A stretch of DNA of 64,000 nt from Planctomycetota bacterium (GCA_017303555.1 JAFLCN010000003.1:1-64000); one strand, 5' to 3'. Positions 7,612-16,131 are shown, counted from the first letter of the stretch. Notes: generated from the sequence alone by a model not told the origin. A program made the numbers and translations.

Positions 7612-7810
7612 GGAGGTCACAGCGGTGCCCCTCCACAAAGGGGCGACGGTGCGGTTCTGGCCGGGAAAACCCGCACCTGTGCGCGCGCGGAACCGGTCTC
7701 TAAGCGCCGGTGCCGCAGCGAACTACAGAAAATTCACAAATGTGGCGAGTGGTGGTGCGTTGTCGCGCACTTCTGGCTGGCAAACCCGGCACGTGCGCGC
7801 TTGTCCGGTG
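7612..7810 (-). promoter_or_regulatory. Conserved structured leader, copy A (upstream of portal gene)
   Basis: This segment shares extended similarity, in the same orientation relative to the following gene, with 48136-48334. On the minus strand it contains hairpin 1 (CGCGCAC/GTGCGCG, + positions 7793-7799 and 7764-7770), whose 22-nt loop carries TTGCCAGCCAG, and the palindrome GCACGTGC. Hairpin 2 is GGTGCGG/CCGCACC (7648-7654/7671-7677) with a 16-nt loop containing TGGCCGGGAAA on the plus strand. A GCCCCT/AGGGGC hairpin follows at ~7627-7644. Conservation of stems, loop lengths and loop sequence between copies suggests an RNA leader or protein-binding site. Function unknown. Confidence 0.6.
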
Positions 7811-7846
7811 CCCTTGTTTGGCGCACCGGGCAGCGCGAGCTGCGAA

Positions 7847-8071
7847 TTACTTCCGCGAAGTGCCCATGTTGTCGTACTGCCCGCTCGACGAGCCGGCCTC
7901 GGCACCCACGGGATTGAAGCGGCCCGTGCCGCCGTAGCCGCCGTCATCGCCTTTCCACTGCGATTCAGATTTGGATGCGCAGGCAGCGAGAAGCGTGCAG
8001 GCGCAGAGCGCGAGCAAGGTGCGGGCTGTGGGGCGGATGATGCGAGTGTTGTTTCGAAGCGTGCGCGGCAT
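7847..8071 (-). CDS. Small exported lipoprotein, function unknown
   Basis: A 74-residue protein with a basic start (MPRTLRNNTRIIR), a hydrophobic core (TLLALCACTLLAAC) and a lipobox LAAC, followed by a Gly/Ser-rich mature part (DDGGYGGTGRFNP). It is probably a lipid-anchored envelope protein. ATG 8071 is chosen so that the signal peptide has normal length; an ATG at 8107 adds 12 residues. It lies between nuoE and the leader of the phage portal gene and is unlikely to be phage-encoded. No family recognised. Confidence 0.55.
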   Translation of the reverse strand: MPRTLRNNTRIIRPTARTLLALCACTLLAACASKSESQWKGDDGGYGGTGRFNPVGAEAGSSSGQYDNMGTSRK

Positions 8072-8124
8072 GTGCGGGGGCTCCAGAATGAATGACGCGT
8101 TCGGCATCGTCTGCCTTGCGCGCC

Positions 8125-8144
8125 CCCACGCTGGCGCGTGGGGT
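8125..8144. repeat. Perfect palindrome CCCCACGC-TGGC-GCGTGGGG
   Basis: An 8-bp perfect stem with a TGGC loop lies downstream of nuoE. The same 20-base hairpin recurs inverted at 26995-27014. It may act as a transcription terminator for nuoE on the minus strand, but there is no T-tract there, so a dispersed palindromic repeat is at least as likely. Confidence 0.6.
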
Positions 8145-8155
8145 TCACTGTTGGA

Positions 8156-8698
8156 CTAGTGATGCGCGCCGGCTTTTCGTGCGGCATCGAGCAGGCCGGC
8201 GATCTGTTCGGGTTTCACGTTCTCGTGCAGGGTCTCATCAATGAGGATGGCGGGTGCGCTGCCGCAGGATCCGAGACATTCGAGCTCGATGAGCGTGAAC
8301 TCGTTGTCGTCGGTGGTCTCGCCGACATCGATGCCCAGGGCGTCTTTCACGGCCTGGGTGATACCGGGCTGGCCGCAGAACTCGCAGGCAATGGAGCGGC
8401 AGACGCTGACGAGGTGTTTCCCCTTGCGCTTGAGCCAGTATTCCTCATAGAAGGATGCGGTGTCGATGACTTCCGCCGGCTTGATGGCAAGGAACTCGGC
8501 GATCTCGAGCATGGCCTGACCGGGGATCCAGCCGTACGCGTGCTGGATCTCGTGCAGGCAGGGCAGGAGCGCACCCATCTTCTGTTCATAGCGCGGCACG
8601 ATGTGCTGCGAAAGGTGCGAGCGCATCTGCGGGGTGAGGTAAGGCTCGGCGCGTTTTTCGACGGCGTTGCCGGCGGAGTTCTTGGAGATCCAGGGCAT
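8156..8698 (-). CDS. nuoE: NADH-quinone oxidoreductase subunit E (24 kDa, 2Fe-2S)
   Basis: The 180-residue thioredoxin-like subunit of complex I carries one 2Fe-2S cluster and passes electrons from the NADH/FMN module. The N-terminal helical part includes YEQKMGALLPCLHEIQHAYGWIP, followed by AEFLAIKPAEVIDTASFYEEY, characteristic of the family. Cluster ligands are visible in VCRSIACEFCG and in ELECLGSCGSAP. Length is normal. It stands alone here: nuoF, expected next to it, is not seen, and the neighbours are a lipoprotein and a secreted protein gene. There is no clear Shine-Dalgarno before ATG 8698. Confidence 0.92.
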   Translation of the reverse strand: MPWISKNSAGNAVEKRAEPYLTPQMRSHLSQHIVPRYEQKMGALLPCLHEIQHAYGWIPGQAMLEIAEFLAIKPAEVIDTASFYEEYWLKRKGKHLVSVCRSIACEFCGQPGITQAVKDALGIDVGETTDDNEFTLIELECLGSCGSAPAILIDETLHENVKPEQIAGLLDAARKAGAHH

Positions 8699-8732
8699 GC
8701 GAGACTATAGGAATTGCGGGGGAGGGCGCGAT

Positions 8733-8757
8733 CGTGGCACCGCCCTTCCGGGCGGTG
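8733..8757. repeat. Dispersed REP-like palindrome (copy 1)
   Basis: A 25-base sequence containing CACCGCCC-TTCC-GGGCGGTG. An identical 25-base copy, inverted, lies inside the GT39 coding sequence at 53535-53559. Here it is intergenic, beside the terminator of the five-repeat gene. Confidence 0.75.
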
Positions 8758-8782
8758 ATTTTGCCTTGCGAAAAGCACCCAG

Positions 8783-8808
8783 AAAAAACACCGGGCGGAA
8801 GCCCGGTG
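8783..8808 (-). terminator. Rho-independent terminator of the five-repeat secreted protein gene
   Basis: An 8-bp perfect stem CACCGGGC/GCCCGGTG (8789-8796/8801-8808) with a four-base loop is followed on the minus strand by six T residues. It starts five bases after the TAA of the gene ending at 8814. Confidence 0.88.
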
Positions 8809-8813
8809 CCACG

Positions 8814-11800
8814 TTACGGGCAGAGAAGTTCGCCGTACGGCGCGAGGAAGGCCTGGAAATCCAGGTCGTCCACGAGGGTGTCGTAGGTGAAGTCGGCGGG
8901 GCAGCCGGCGGGCATCGAACCGTCGGTGCAGTCGAGAATGTTGTAGGCGGCGAGGAAGAGCACGAAATCGTCGTCGTTGACGAGGCCGTCGTTGTTGAGA
9001 TCCCACGGGCAGAGCGCGCGAGCGGTGAACGCGAAACGGGCGACGAGGCCGCCCCAGGTGCTGTCGGCAACAAGCGCGTCGGGGCCGGCGATGGAGAATT
9101 TCATGCCGCTGCGGGCGGAAGGAGTGTCGCTGTCGGTGTCGAGGAAGCTGTTGCCCGGAAGAGCGCCTTGCGTGCGGAGGGTGATGCAGATGTTGCCGCC
9201 CTGATAGATGAAGGCGCGGTCGAAGGGGATGAACCAGGCGAACTCGGAAGGCACGCTCGGTTCGCCCGAGGCGGGAAAGGCGTACTGGGGGACCGCGAGG
9301 GGGCCGTCGCGGACGATGATCTCGCCGGGTCCGATGTTGTTGGCGAAGGTGTTGCTCATGGCGTTTGGCGCGATAGGGGTCGGGGCAACGCGCACATCGA
9401 AGCGGGTGTAGTTGGAGGCGGAGTTGGGGAACGAGTCGCCGCCGCCACTGGAACTGTTGCGGAAGCTGATCCCGGTGATGGCCGATCCGACATCGACGGT
9501 GGAGAGCTGCGAGGCGGGAACGATGAACTGCATGGTGGAGGAGGAACCGAGCGTCTGCAGGCCGTTGATGCCTTCGGCGGCTGCGAGCGCGTTTGGCGTG
9601 CAGACAGAGGGCGTGTACGCGAAGCGCATGGAGAAGTAGCGCGGGTCCGAGCTGCCGAGCACGGCGCCGGACGCGGCGTTGAAAGAAGTGACAAAGATGC
9701 TGCGTCCGCGATCGCTCGCGGCGGGGAGTGGCGCGTCGATGCAATCGCCGGAGAACCCCCGGTGGCGGATGGTGACGCACAGGTCGCCGCCCTGATAGAC
9801 GAACGCGCGCTGGAAGCGGACGACGCGTGCGTATCGGTCCATGCCAACCGCCGGGAATGCGCCGGCGGGGAAGGCGAGCGGGCCGTCGAAGACACGAACC
9901 AGGTCCGGGCCTTCGTTGTTTGCGAAGGTGGTGGACATGGCGGTGGGCCGGTTGGGTGCCGTGCTGAGCGAGAGCTCGAAATCTTCGGTCAAGGCATCGG
10001 CGACAGGTCGCGCACTGCCGGCCGTTCGGAGCCAAAGTTCGTCGATCAGGCTGCCGACGGGGATGTCGCGGAGTTCCCCTGCCGAGATGATCGTCTGGAT
10101 GGTGTAGTCGCCGGTATTGAGCAGTCCGGCGACGTTTCCCGCTGAAGTATCGGGCACGCCACGGGGGATCGTGGTGGCGGCATCGACGTCGAAACGGAGC
10201 ACCGTTGCGCCGAATATGGATCCGACGAGGGAGGCTTCACCCTCCGCCAGGCGGGCGGCCACCTTGACTCCGTAGCGTGGGTCGTTTGTCCGGAGGCTGT
10301 CGAGCAAGATCGGGACCACGCTTCCGCCGGAGTGTCGCACCAGCACGCTGAGCGGTCCGCCGTTGTAGGCGTAGGAGGTGGTGTAGGGAATCGTGAACGT
10401 GAATGGCGCGGCCGGCCCGGCACCGAGAGGCTCGAACGAATCCGCCGGGATGGAGAGCGCGCCGGAGCGGGCGACGACGCTGTCGAGGCCGTTGTTGGAG
10501 GCGAAGGAATCGGAGATTGTCGCGGGCGTATTGGGCGAGCGCGAGAGCGTGACGCTGTACGAGCCGAAGTTGCTGGCGACGCCGGGCCACAGCGGCTGGG
10601 TGCTGAACGCGCGAGTCGAGTGGCCGACAAATCTCGAGCCCGTGCCCAGGGTATCGAACTGGTCTGCTTCGGCCACGAACTGGTAGGTTCGCGCGGCTGT
10701 CTGGATGAGGGAGTTGATGGTGAACGAACCGTTCTCGGAAGCAAAGTCATCGAGGACGAAGACTTTCGTCACGCCGGTGGCCAGGTCGGGTGCGGGTCCG
10801 GGGGTGAAGAAGATTCGGGTGACGGGTGCGTTCGTGAGAACGCCGTTCACAGCGAAAATCGATCCGGCGGCAGTCAGACCCCGCATGCCGGTCGAGGCGA
10901 AGTCTCCGTTGCTCGTGGCATCCATGAATCCGGCATCGCCCTCGTCGATATTGGTGTATCGGATGTCGATGCTCAGATTGCCGCCGAAGTAGGTGTAGGG
11001 CGTCGAGAAGGGGATGAACACGCCGAACTGCTCGGGCGTTGGGTTGGTGGCATCGTTGGAAAAAACGTGCTGGTTGAGTTCGAGCGGGCCTTCGCGCACC
11101 AGCACCTGCGAGGTGAAATTGTTCGTGAAGGTGGTGCTCATCGCACTGGTTGCGACGCCGGGTCCGATCCGCATCTCATACGACGAGTAGGTGTTGTTTA
11201 TCCTCGGGAACGGGCTCTCCTCGTTCTCGTCGAGTCGGAACGACAGCCCCCGCAGGATGCTGCCGGCCGGGATTCCCAGTGCCGCGGCATCGATATTGAA
11301 GAGGTAGCGCCGTTGGAGCGGACCGCCGATCGGTCCGATCTGGCTGCTTGGTCCGGCAGCGGAAGCGAGCGACGCGGGGAGTACCTTGTTCGTCGGGGGC
11401 GTGTACTCAAACCGGATGACAGGGGTACTGGTCAGACCACCACTCGTGGCGGTGCGATTGGTCGCGTAGAGGCCCCGGACAAAGTTGGTCGCACCGCTCG
11501 AGTCGGCGTCGGCGAATCCGGTTGTGATTGCCCCGACGCCCGTGTGACTGAAATCAAGGCAGAGCGGCCCGCCGGTGTAGATGTACGGAGTGTTGAAGTT
11601 GATCACCGGTCCGAAAGCGCGCGGGGAGCCGGCAGCGGAATAGGAGTTTGCGGTGACGCTGAGCGAGCCGTCCCTCACCAGCGTCTGCGGACCGGAAATG
11701 TTCGTGGCGTACGTGGTGCTGGCTGTCGCGGCGGTTGTCGCGGCGGCGCTGATTCTGAGCTCGTAATCGGCGATCGTGACGTTCGAAGGGGGCCAGGCTA

Positions 11801-12047
11801 CGGCGTTGCTCGAGTCGAGCCGGAAGCGGATGCCCGTGATGGTGCTGCCGACTGGGATGCCGGAGAATGCGCGAGCATCCATCACGATCATGAAGCGGCG
11901 TGCCGCCGTCCCGCCGAGCGGGCCCTCTTGTCCTCCTGTGAGTTCGGTGCCGTTCCCGATCGAGGGGACAACGGCGTTGTCGGCGACGGCGCAGAACGAT
12001 GCTGCGAACGCGAGTGCGATGATGCCTCGAAACAGATTCGGGTTCAT
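8814..12047 (-). CDS. Secreted protein with five ~200-aa repeats and dockerin-like C-terminus
   Basis: A 1,077-residue exported protein with signal peptide (MNPNLFRGIIALAFAASFCAVA). Five tandem divergent repeats follow (about 20-215, 216-420, 421-630, 631-815, 816-1010). Each has a GSxITGIxFR-type strand, a Y-x-x-aelrxS segment, an STTFANN-type stretch, VRDGPL, and a closing YxYxGGxLCIxxRHTG motif. The C-terminus has paired dockerin-like calcium loops (DLNNDGLVNDDDF; the second, DTLVDDLDF, is degenerate) and ends ELLCP. The adhesive or structural surface role is inference; no catalytic motif is seen. ATG 12047 is chosen from the signal peptide and GGAG. A terminator follows. The gene at 34636 encodes a one-repeat version of the same architecture. 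Confidence 0.8.
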   Translation of the reverse strand: MNPNLFRGIIALAFAASFCAVADNAVVPSIGNGTELTGGQEGPLGGTAARRFMIVMDARAFSGIPVGSTITGIRFRLDSSNAVAWPPSNVTIADYELRISAAATTAATASTTYATNISGPQTLVRDGSLSVTANSYSAAGSPRAFGPVINFNTPYIYTGGPLCLDFSHTGVGAITTGFADADSSGATNFVRGLYATNRTATSGGLTSTPVIRFEYTPPTNKVLPASLASAAGPSSQIGPIGGPLQRRYLFNIDAAALGIPAGSILRGLSFRLDENEESPFPRINNTYSSYEMRIGPGVATSAMSTTFTNNFTSQVLVREGPLELNQHVFSNDATNPTPEQFGVFIPFSTPYTYFGGNLSIDIRYTNIDEGDAGFMDATSNGDFASTGMRGLTAAGSIFAVNGVLTNAPVTRIFFTPGPAPDLATGVTKVFVLDDFASENGSFTINSLIQTAARTYQFVAEADQFDTLGTGSRFVGHSTRAFSTQPLWPGVASNFGSYSVTLSRSPNTPATISDSFASNNGLDSVVARSGALSIPADSFEPLGAGPAAPFTFTIPYTTSYAYNGGPLSVLVRHSGGSVVPILLDSLRTNDPRYGVKVAARLAEGEASLVGSIFGATVLRFDVDAATTIPRGVPDTSAGNVAGLLNTGDYTIQTIISAGELRDIPVGSLIDELWLRTAGSARPVADALTEDFELSLSTAPNRPTAMSTTFANNEGPDLVRVFDGPLAFPAGAFPAVGMDRYARVVRFQRAFVYQGGDLCVTIRHRGFSGDCIDAPLPAASDRGRSIFVTSFNAASGAVLGSSDPRYFSMRFAYTPSVCTPNALAAAEGINGLQTLGSSSTMQFIVPASQLSTVDVGSAITGISFRNSSSGGGDSFPNSASNYTRFDVRVAPTPIAPNAMSNTFANNIGPGEIIVRDGPLAVPQYAFPASGEPSVPSEFAWFIPFDRAFIYQGGNICITLRTQGALPGNSFLDTDSDTPSARSGMKFSIAGPDALVADSTWGGLVARFAFTARALCPWDLNNDGLVNDDDFVLFLAAYNILDCTDGSMPAGCPADFTYDTLVDDLDFQAFLAPYGELLCP

Positions 12048-12171
12048 TGAGATTCTCCGCGCCCGGTGGATGCCCGTTGCAGGGCTTTCAGAATAAAGCT
12101 CCGCACTCGACAACCCAAGCGGAAACCGGTCTATCGGAGTGCAAACAGGGCCGAATACCCGAACGAAAAAC

Positions 12172-12196
12172 AAAAATCCCGGGCAAAGGCCCGGGA
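12172..12196 (-). terminator. Rho-independent terminator downstream of the lamin-tail dockerin gene
   Basis: A 7-bp perfect stem CCCGGGC/GCCCGGG (12178-12184/12189-12195) is followed on the minus strand by ATTTTTGTTT. It lies 40 bases after the stop at 12236. Confidence 0.88.
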
Positions 12197-12235
12197 ATCT
12201 TGTTGCAGATCGGCATCGAACCGCTTCGGACCGTT

Positions 12236-13867
12236 TTACGGGCAGAGCAGCGCGTTGTACGCCTCGGCGAAGACCACAAAGTCGGCGTCATCGACGAAGC
12301 CGTCGTTGTTGAGATCGGAGGGGCAGCCGGCGGGCATGGTCGGATCGGCACAATCGAGCAGGTTGTACGCCTCGGCGAAGATGACGAAGTCCGAGTCTTC
12401 AACGAAGCCATCGTTGTTGAGGTCGGCGGGGCACGGTTCGGCGCAGAGGCCCGGGAACGCGGCATCGAACGCCGCAAGATCGGCCGAGGTGACAGCCACG
12501 TTGTTCGCGCCGGCGGTGCCGTCGGTGGCGTTCATGTTGAGCATCGCGACGATGCCATTGAACGCGCGTCCCTGCCACTTCCACCAGCCGGTGATGGTGA
12601 GATCATCCGTAGTTTCGGGCGTGCCACGATCCTTGATGTGGGTCTCGGTGTCATCGAGCGTGGCGCCGAGGCGCGACTGGAGCAGCTCGCGATCGGAGCA
12701 GTTGACGATGCCGTCGAAGTTGAAGTCGCCGCTGATCCAGCGGAACTGGGTGACGGTGGCTCCGAACTCGCCGGTGGTCACGCCGTCGTTGAAGTTGCCC
12801 GGAGTGAGCGCGAACCCTTCGCGGCTGATGTCGTTGAATCGCGAGCCGGGCGTCTGACCGGGAAAGGTCGGGCCGCCGGAGGCGGTCGCGTCGTACAGGC
12901 GCGTGCTGTTCACGAGGACATCGCCGTAGATGAACTCTTCATCGGCGCTGTGCGTCGGAACAACCTGGTTCGCATCAAGCCGGTCGCCCAGGTTGGGGTT
13001 CGAGCCGAAGTACTGCACGCGTGAAACCGCGTCGGGGTTGAAGGCGATGGTCTCGGAGATTTCCTGCTGCCTGGAGCGGGCGTACTCCTTGCCGCCGCCG
13101 TTGGACCAGGTCACGTCGTCCACCATCTGATATGGCTCGAGCGAAACGGGCGCGGGCGTGGGGACGGGGGAGTAGCTGGTGTCTTCGCTGTTGACGGGGG
13201 CTTCCGGTGCATAGGGAAAGCCGTTCTGAGTCGCGATGCCGTTGAGGTCGATCGAGCCGTCGTAGTTCACATCGGGGTTGATGTCCTTGCGCCAGGCGTA
13301 GCGCGAGCCGCTGAAGTAATTCGGGCTGCCGTCGTAGTTGCTGATGAAGCCGCCGGCGCCGTTGGAAACCAGCGTGTGGAAAGGCCGCTTGCGGATGAGG
13401 ACGAACGTCGCGCTGCCGTCGTTCTTGATGCGCCCCGCGACATCGGTGGTCGGGATGTGGCGCGAGGTGTAGGTTGCGCGGTTGGTTGCCGCGGGAATGA
13501 GCGGGAGCAGCAGCGTGTTGTTGCCGTTGTTGTTGTAGAGGATAAAGAAACCGTTGCTGCCGATCGTCATGCCGTCGAGCGACCACGCCTCGTCGATCTC
13601 GGGGAGCTCATCGCCCTGATCCCATCCGGCCGGGAGCGGGCCGGGGATGTCGTTGCCGTCGTCGGCGCCGCCGTAGACCGAAGCGATCATGTAGCCATCG
13701 AGCTTCATGCCCGGACGTCCGTACAGCTCGATGTACTCGTAGCGATCGTCGCCCGAGCTGCCGCCGCCGGCGGGGTTCGACCAGATTTCGTTCAGGACAA
13801 CCTGCGCATTGCCCGCCGCGGCAATCAGAGCAACAGCGATGAGACCGACACAGTTCGAGACTTTCAT
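12236..13867 (-). CDS. Secreted lamin-tail-domain protein with dockerin-like repeats
   Basis: A 543-residue exported protein. Signal peptide: MKVSNCVGLIAVALIAAAGNAQ. Residues ~22-190 look like a lamin-tail (LTD) beta-sandwich: VVLNEIWSNPAGG, YEYIELYGRPGMKLDGY, GFFILYNNNGN. A calcium-loop motif (DVNYDGSIDLNG) lies near 215 and another GDFNFDGIVNCSDRELL near 385. The tail is a pair of canonical dockerin-like repeats (DLNNDGFVEDSDF, DLNNDGFVDDADF) ending ALLCP. The start at 13867 has GGAGAG seven bases upstream. It lies downstream of the pseudopilin gene (65-bp gap) and may be co-transcribed; a terminator follows. Function unknown, presumably surface binding. Confidence 0.82.
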   Translation of the reverse strand: MKVSNCVGLIAVALIAAAGNAQVVLNEIWSNPAGGGSSGDDRYEYIELYGRPGMKLDGYMIASVYGGADDGNDIPGPLPAGWDQGDELPEIDEAWSLDGMTIGSNGFFILYNNNGNNTLLLPLIPAATNRATYTSRHIPTTDVAGRIKNDGSATFVLIRKRPFHTLVSNGAGGFISNYDGSPNYFSGSRYAWRKDINPDVNYDGSIDLNGIATQNGFPYAPEAPVNSEDTSYSPVPTPAPVSLEPYQMVDDVTWSNGGGKEYARSRQQEISETIAFNPDAVSRVQYFGSNPNLGDRLDANQVVPTHSADEEFIYGDVLVNSTRLYDATASGGPTFPGQTPGSRFNDISREGFALTPGNFNDGVTTGEFGATVTQFRWISGDFNFDGIVNCSDRELLQSRLGATLDDTETHIKDRGTPETTDDLTITGWWKWQGRAFNGIVAMLNMNATDGTAGANNVAVTSADLAAFDAAFPGLCAEPCPADLNNDGFVEDSDFVIFAEAYNLLDCADPTMPAGCPSDLNNDGFVDDADFVVFAEAYNALLCP

Positions 13868-13932
13868 GGTTCTCTCCGGGAGATAAACAAAATCGTGCAG
13901 GATGGTGACGGAACAGATGGATGGGCGCGGCA

Positions 13933-15027
13933 TCAGCGATCGACGACGCTGCGTTGCCTGTTGGGATCGGGCGCGAAGCGACCGGTGGTGAGGTGGCCTC
14001 CGAACACCTTGCGCTCGATGTCCTGATCGTCGTACGGGTCGTCGCCCCGGATGCTGCTGCCGTCGAGCCAGCCGAACTCGCCGTCCATATTGGAATCGCG
14101 GAGCGAATCGACGTGGCCGTCGGCGAAGAGCCAGTTGCCGTAGTACTTGTCGAGGTCTTTGTGATTGATGCCGCCCGAAGCCGTGTTGCGGAGCTTGCCG
14201 CCGGGTGCCTTGCCGTGCGCGGGGCCGAGATCGCTGTAGGCCTGCTTTCCGAACAGGCCGTCAACGGGCGCGCCGGCGTAGCCATCGCTCAGGTGCTTGA
14301 CGACGCGGTAGGTGTCGGTGCCGACAAGGACCGTTGCTTCGCCGTCGTTGGCGTCGTTCACGCGACCGTCGGCGAAGAGCGGCACCAGGTTGGTGGGGAC
14401 AAGCCCGAGAAACTTCTCGTTGAGCGGGCCGCGCATCGCCTGTCTGGTGCGTTTCGAATCCATGTACGGGCGCTTCACATCCACATCGGGGTTGTCGCGC
14501 ACGTCGATGAGTTCGGTGAAGGCCATGTACCACGTCGGCGTGTAGTTGGTGTTGTATCCGGCGTTGTACATCGCGACGCGCCGGGCCATCACGTCCTTGA
14601 TGCCCTTGTAGTTCGGTGGGAGCTTGTCGTTCTGGAGCGATTGCGTCGAGCGGGCCGGGTTGGTGGGGCACAGGTTCGCGCCGGGCTTGAAGTAGCCGCC
14701 CTCGATCGCGTCCGACATCCAGCCGACCTTGCCCGCCTGGATATCCGAGGCAGAACCCCAGTTGTTGTTGGTGCGACCGTCCTGCGGGCCGCTGCAATAT
14801 GAGCCCCGGTTGCTCCCGGCGTACGCGAGAAAGCCAACACCCATCTGGCGCAGATTGCTCTGGCACTTGATGTTGCGGCTCGCGTCGCGCGCGCCCGCCA
14901 GGCTCGGCAGCAGGATCCCGATCAGGATCGAGATGATCGCAATGACGACAAGCAATTCGATCAGCGTGAACGCACCTCGGGACGGCGTGCGGCGAAATGA
15001 GAGCGTTGTGACCAGTTGTGTGTTCAT
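13933..15027 (-). CDS. Type II secretion/type IV pilin-like pseudopilin (planctomycete prepilin family)
   Basis: A 364-residue protein with the class III prepilin signal: [18 protein letters not shown] at ~18-35, in which the Phe after Gly-Ala is the expected new N-terminus and E sits at mature position 5. The rest matches planctomycete prepilin-like proteins: [33 protein letters not shown], and the late [15 protein letters not shown], the H-x-x-x-x-D-G type signature. It would be processed by a prepilin peptidase and assembled into a pseudopilus or remain envelope-anchored. Many paralogues per genome are usual in this phylum. It is the first gene of a possible unit with the LTD protein downstream. 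The start at 15027 faces the divergent PEP-CTERM-like gene. Confidence 0.85.
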   Translation of the reverse strand: MNTQLVTTLSFRRTPSRGAFTLIELLVVIAIISILIGILLPSLAGARDASRNIKCQSNLRQMGVGFLAYAGSNRGSYCSGPQDGRTNNNWGSASDIQAGKVGWMSDAIEGGYFKPGANLCPTNPARSTQSLQNDKLPPNYKGIKDVMARRVAMYNAGYNTNYTPTWYMAFTELIDVRDNPDVDVKRPYMDSKRTRQAMRGPLNEKFLGLVPTNLVPLFADGRVNDANDGEATVLVGTDTYRVVKHLSDGYAGAPVDGLFGKQAYSDLGPAHGKAPGGKLRNTASGGINHKDLDKYYGNWLFADGHVDSLRDSNMDGEFGWLDGSSIRGDDPYDDQDIERKVFGGHLTTGRFAPDPNRQRSVVDR

Positions 15028-15321
15028 GCTCGGTGCGATCTCGTGAAGACGTATCGGGAGCGGGGCACGAATACGAGGCGGACCTTAACACTGGGCGCGT
15101 CGAGCAAGCGTTTCGGTTTGCGCAAGATTGCATCAAGATCGCGCGAAGGTCTTTACACAAAGCGCATTCCCGGCGAATCCGCGCGGCCATAACACAACCT
15201 TCACACGATCTTCGTTCGGCGCAAGCGCAGGGCGTGCGCCCGTCTGTTTAGTCTTGGCTCCCGATTTCCGGCGGTTCGGCTGTCCGCGGCCCGCAACTCG
15301 GGTAACAAAGGAGAGATTGAG
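15028..15321. other. Divergent promoter region, no gene seen
   Basis: 294 bases separate the minus-strand pseudopilin gene and the plus-strand PEP-CTERM-like gene. It should contain both promoters. No convincing -35/-10 pair or hairpin was identified. The right end contains the strong ribosome binding site AAAGGAGAG (15307-15315). Confidence 0.5.
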
Positions 15322-15972
15322 ATGAGCAGCAAGCAAGCGATCGGCGTCGTCGGCCTCACCATGGGCTTTGCGTTCGCGGGAAGCGCACTCGGGTCGATCC
15401 GCATCACCGAGTGGATGTACAACGGCGCCGGCGGCACCGCCCGCGAGTTTGTCGAGATCACCAACACGGGCGGCGCAGCCATCGACCTCACGGGCTGGTC
15501 GTTCGACGACAACTCGCGCACGCCGGGTTCGTTCGCGATCGGCGGCTTGGGCATCCTCGGCGCCGGCCAGAGCGCGATTATCTGCGAGCCGACCGAAGCC
15601 GCGTTCCGTTCGGCGTGGGGCCTGAGCGCCGCGATCAAGATCATCGGCGGCAACACGAACAACCTCGGCCGCGCCGACGAGGTCAACATCTACGACGCGT
15701 CGAACACCCTCGTCGATCGCCTGACCTACGACGACCAGACGATCGGCGGCCCGCGCACGCAGGGCGTCTCGGGCAACATCCGTTTGGCGAACCTGGGCGC
15801 CAACGCCGCGAACCTCGCGGTCGTCTCGTCGGTCGGCGATGCGTACGGCTCGTTTGCTTCGTCGCTGGGAGATATCGGCAACCCCGGTACCTACTCCGAC
15901 ATCCCGGCCCCGGGCGTGCTGATGCTCGCTGCCGCGGGCGGAGCGGTCGCTGCTCGTCGCCGTCGCGACTGA
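15322..15972 (+). CDS. Secreted lamin-tail protein with PEP-CTERM-like sorting tail
   Basis: A 216-residue exported protein. The signal peptide ends near SALGS (residue 25). A compact lamin-tail domain spans ~25-170 (IRITEWMYNGAGGTAREFVEITNTG, split by short strands; DLTGWSFDDNS). The C-terminus is IPAPGVLMLAAAGG followed by AVAARRRRD: a Pro-rich box, a hydrophobic helix and an Arg cluster, the layout of PEP-CTERM/exosortase-type sorting signals in a planctomycete variant. It therefore uses a different C-terminal device from the dockerin-tailed neighbours. RBS AAAGGAGAG precedes ATG by six bases. A hairpin terminator follows at 16024. Confidence 0.82.
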   Translation: MSSKQAIGVVGLTMGFAFAGSALGSIRITEWMYNGAGGTAREFVEITNTGGAAIDLTGWSFDDNSRTPGSFAIGGLGILGAGQSAIICEPTEAAFRSAWGLSAAIKIIGGNTNNLGRADEVNIYDASNTLVDRLTYDDQTIGGPRTQGVSGNIRLANLGANAANLAVVSSVGDAYGSFASSLGDIGNPGTYSDIPAPGVLMLAAAGGAVAARRRRD

Positions 15973-16023
15973 TCGAAAAGTCTGAATCCGGCCCGGACAC
16001 CGGCCGAGAATCCTGCGTAACCA

Positions 16024-16057
16024 CGCGAAACCCCCGGCGGATCCCGAGGGTTTCGCG
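16024..16057 (+). terminator. Hairpin terminator after the PEP-CTERM-like gene
   Basis: A 10-bp perfect stem CGCGAAACCC/GGGTTTCGCG encloses 14 bases, 50 bp after the stop at 15972. No T-run follows, so it may be a Rho-assisted or attenuating structure. Confidence 0.6.
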
Positions 16058-16131
16058 CATGGGCGTCCGGCTGGTACGATCGGCCACGGGGACGGCGAGC
16101 GATCGCTCCCGGCCCGCCGGGAGATCGGCGT

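Noticed and set aside
8347..10035. Long minus-strand frame overlapping nuoE and the five-repeat gene
   Set aside because: Arg/His-rich shadow in another frame; it crosses the terminator and two good genes.
10332..12050. Plus-strand frame of ~570 codons opposite the five-repeat gene
   Set aside because: Composition typical of the antisense of a G+C-rich gene, no recognisable motif; the minus strand has clear repeats and a terminator.
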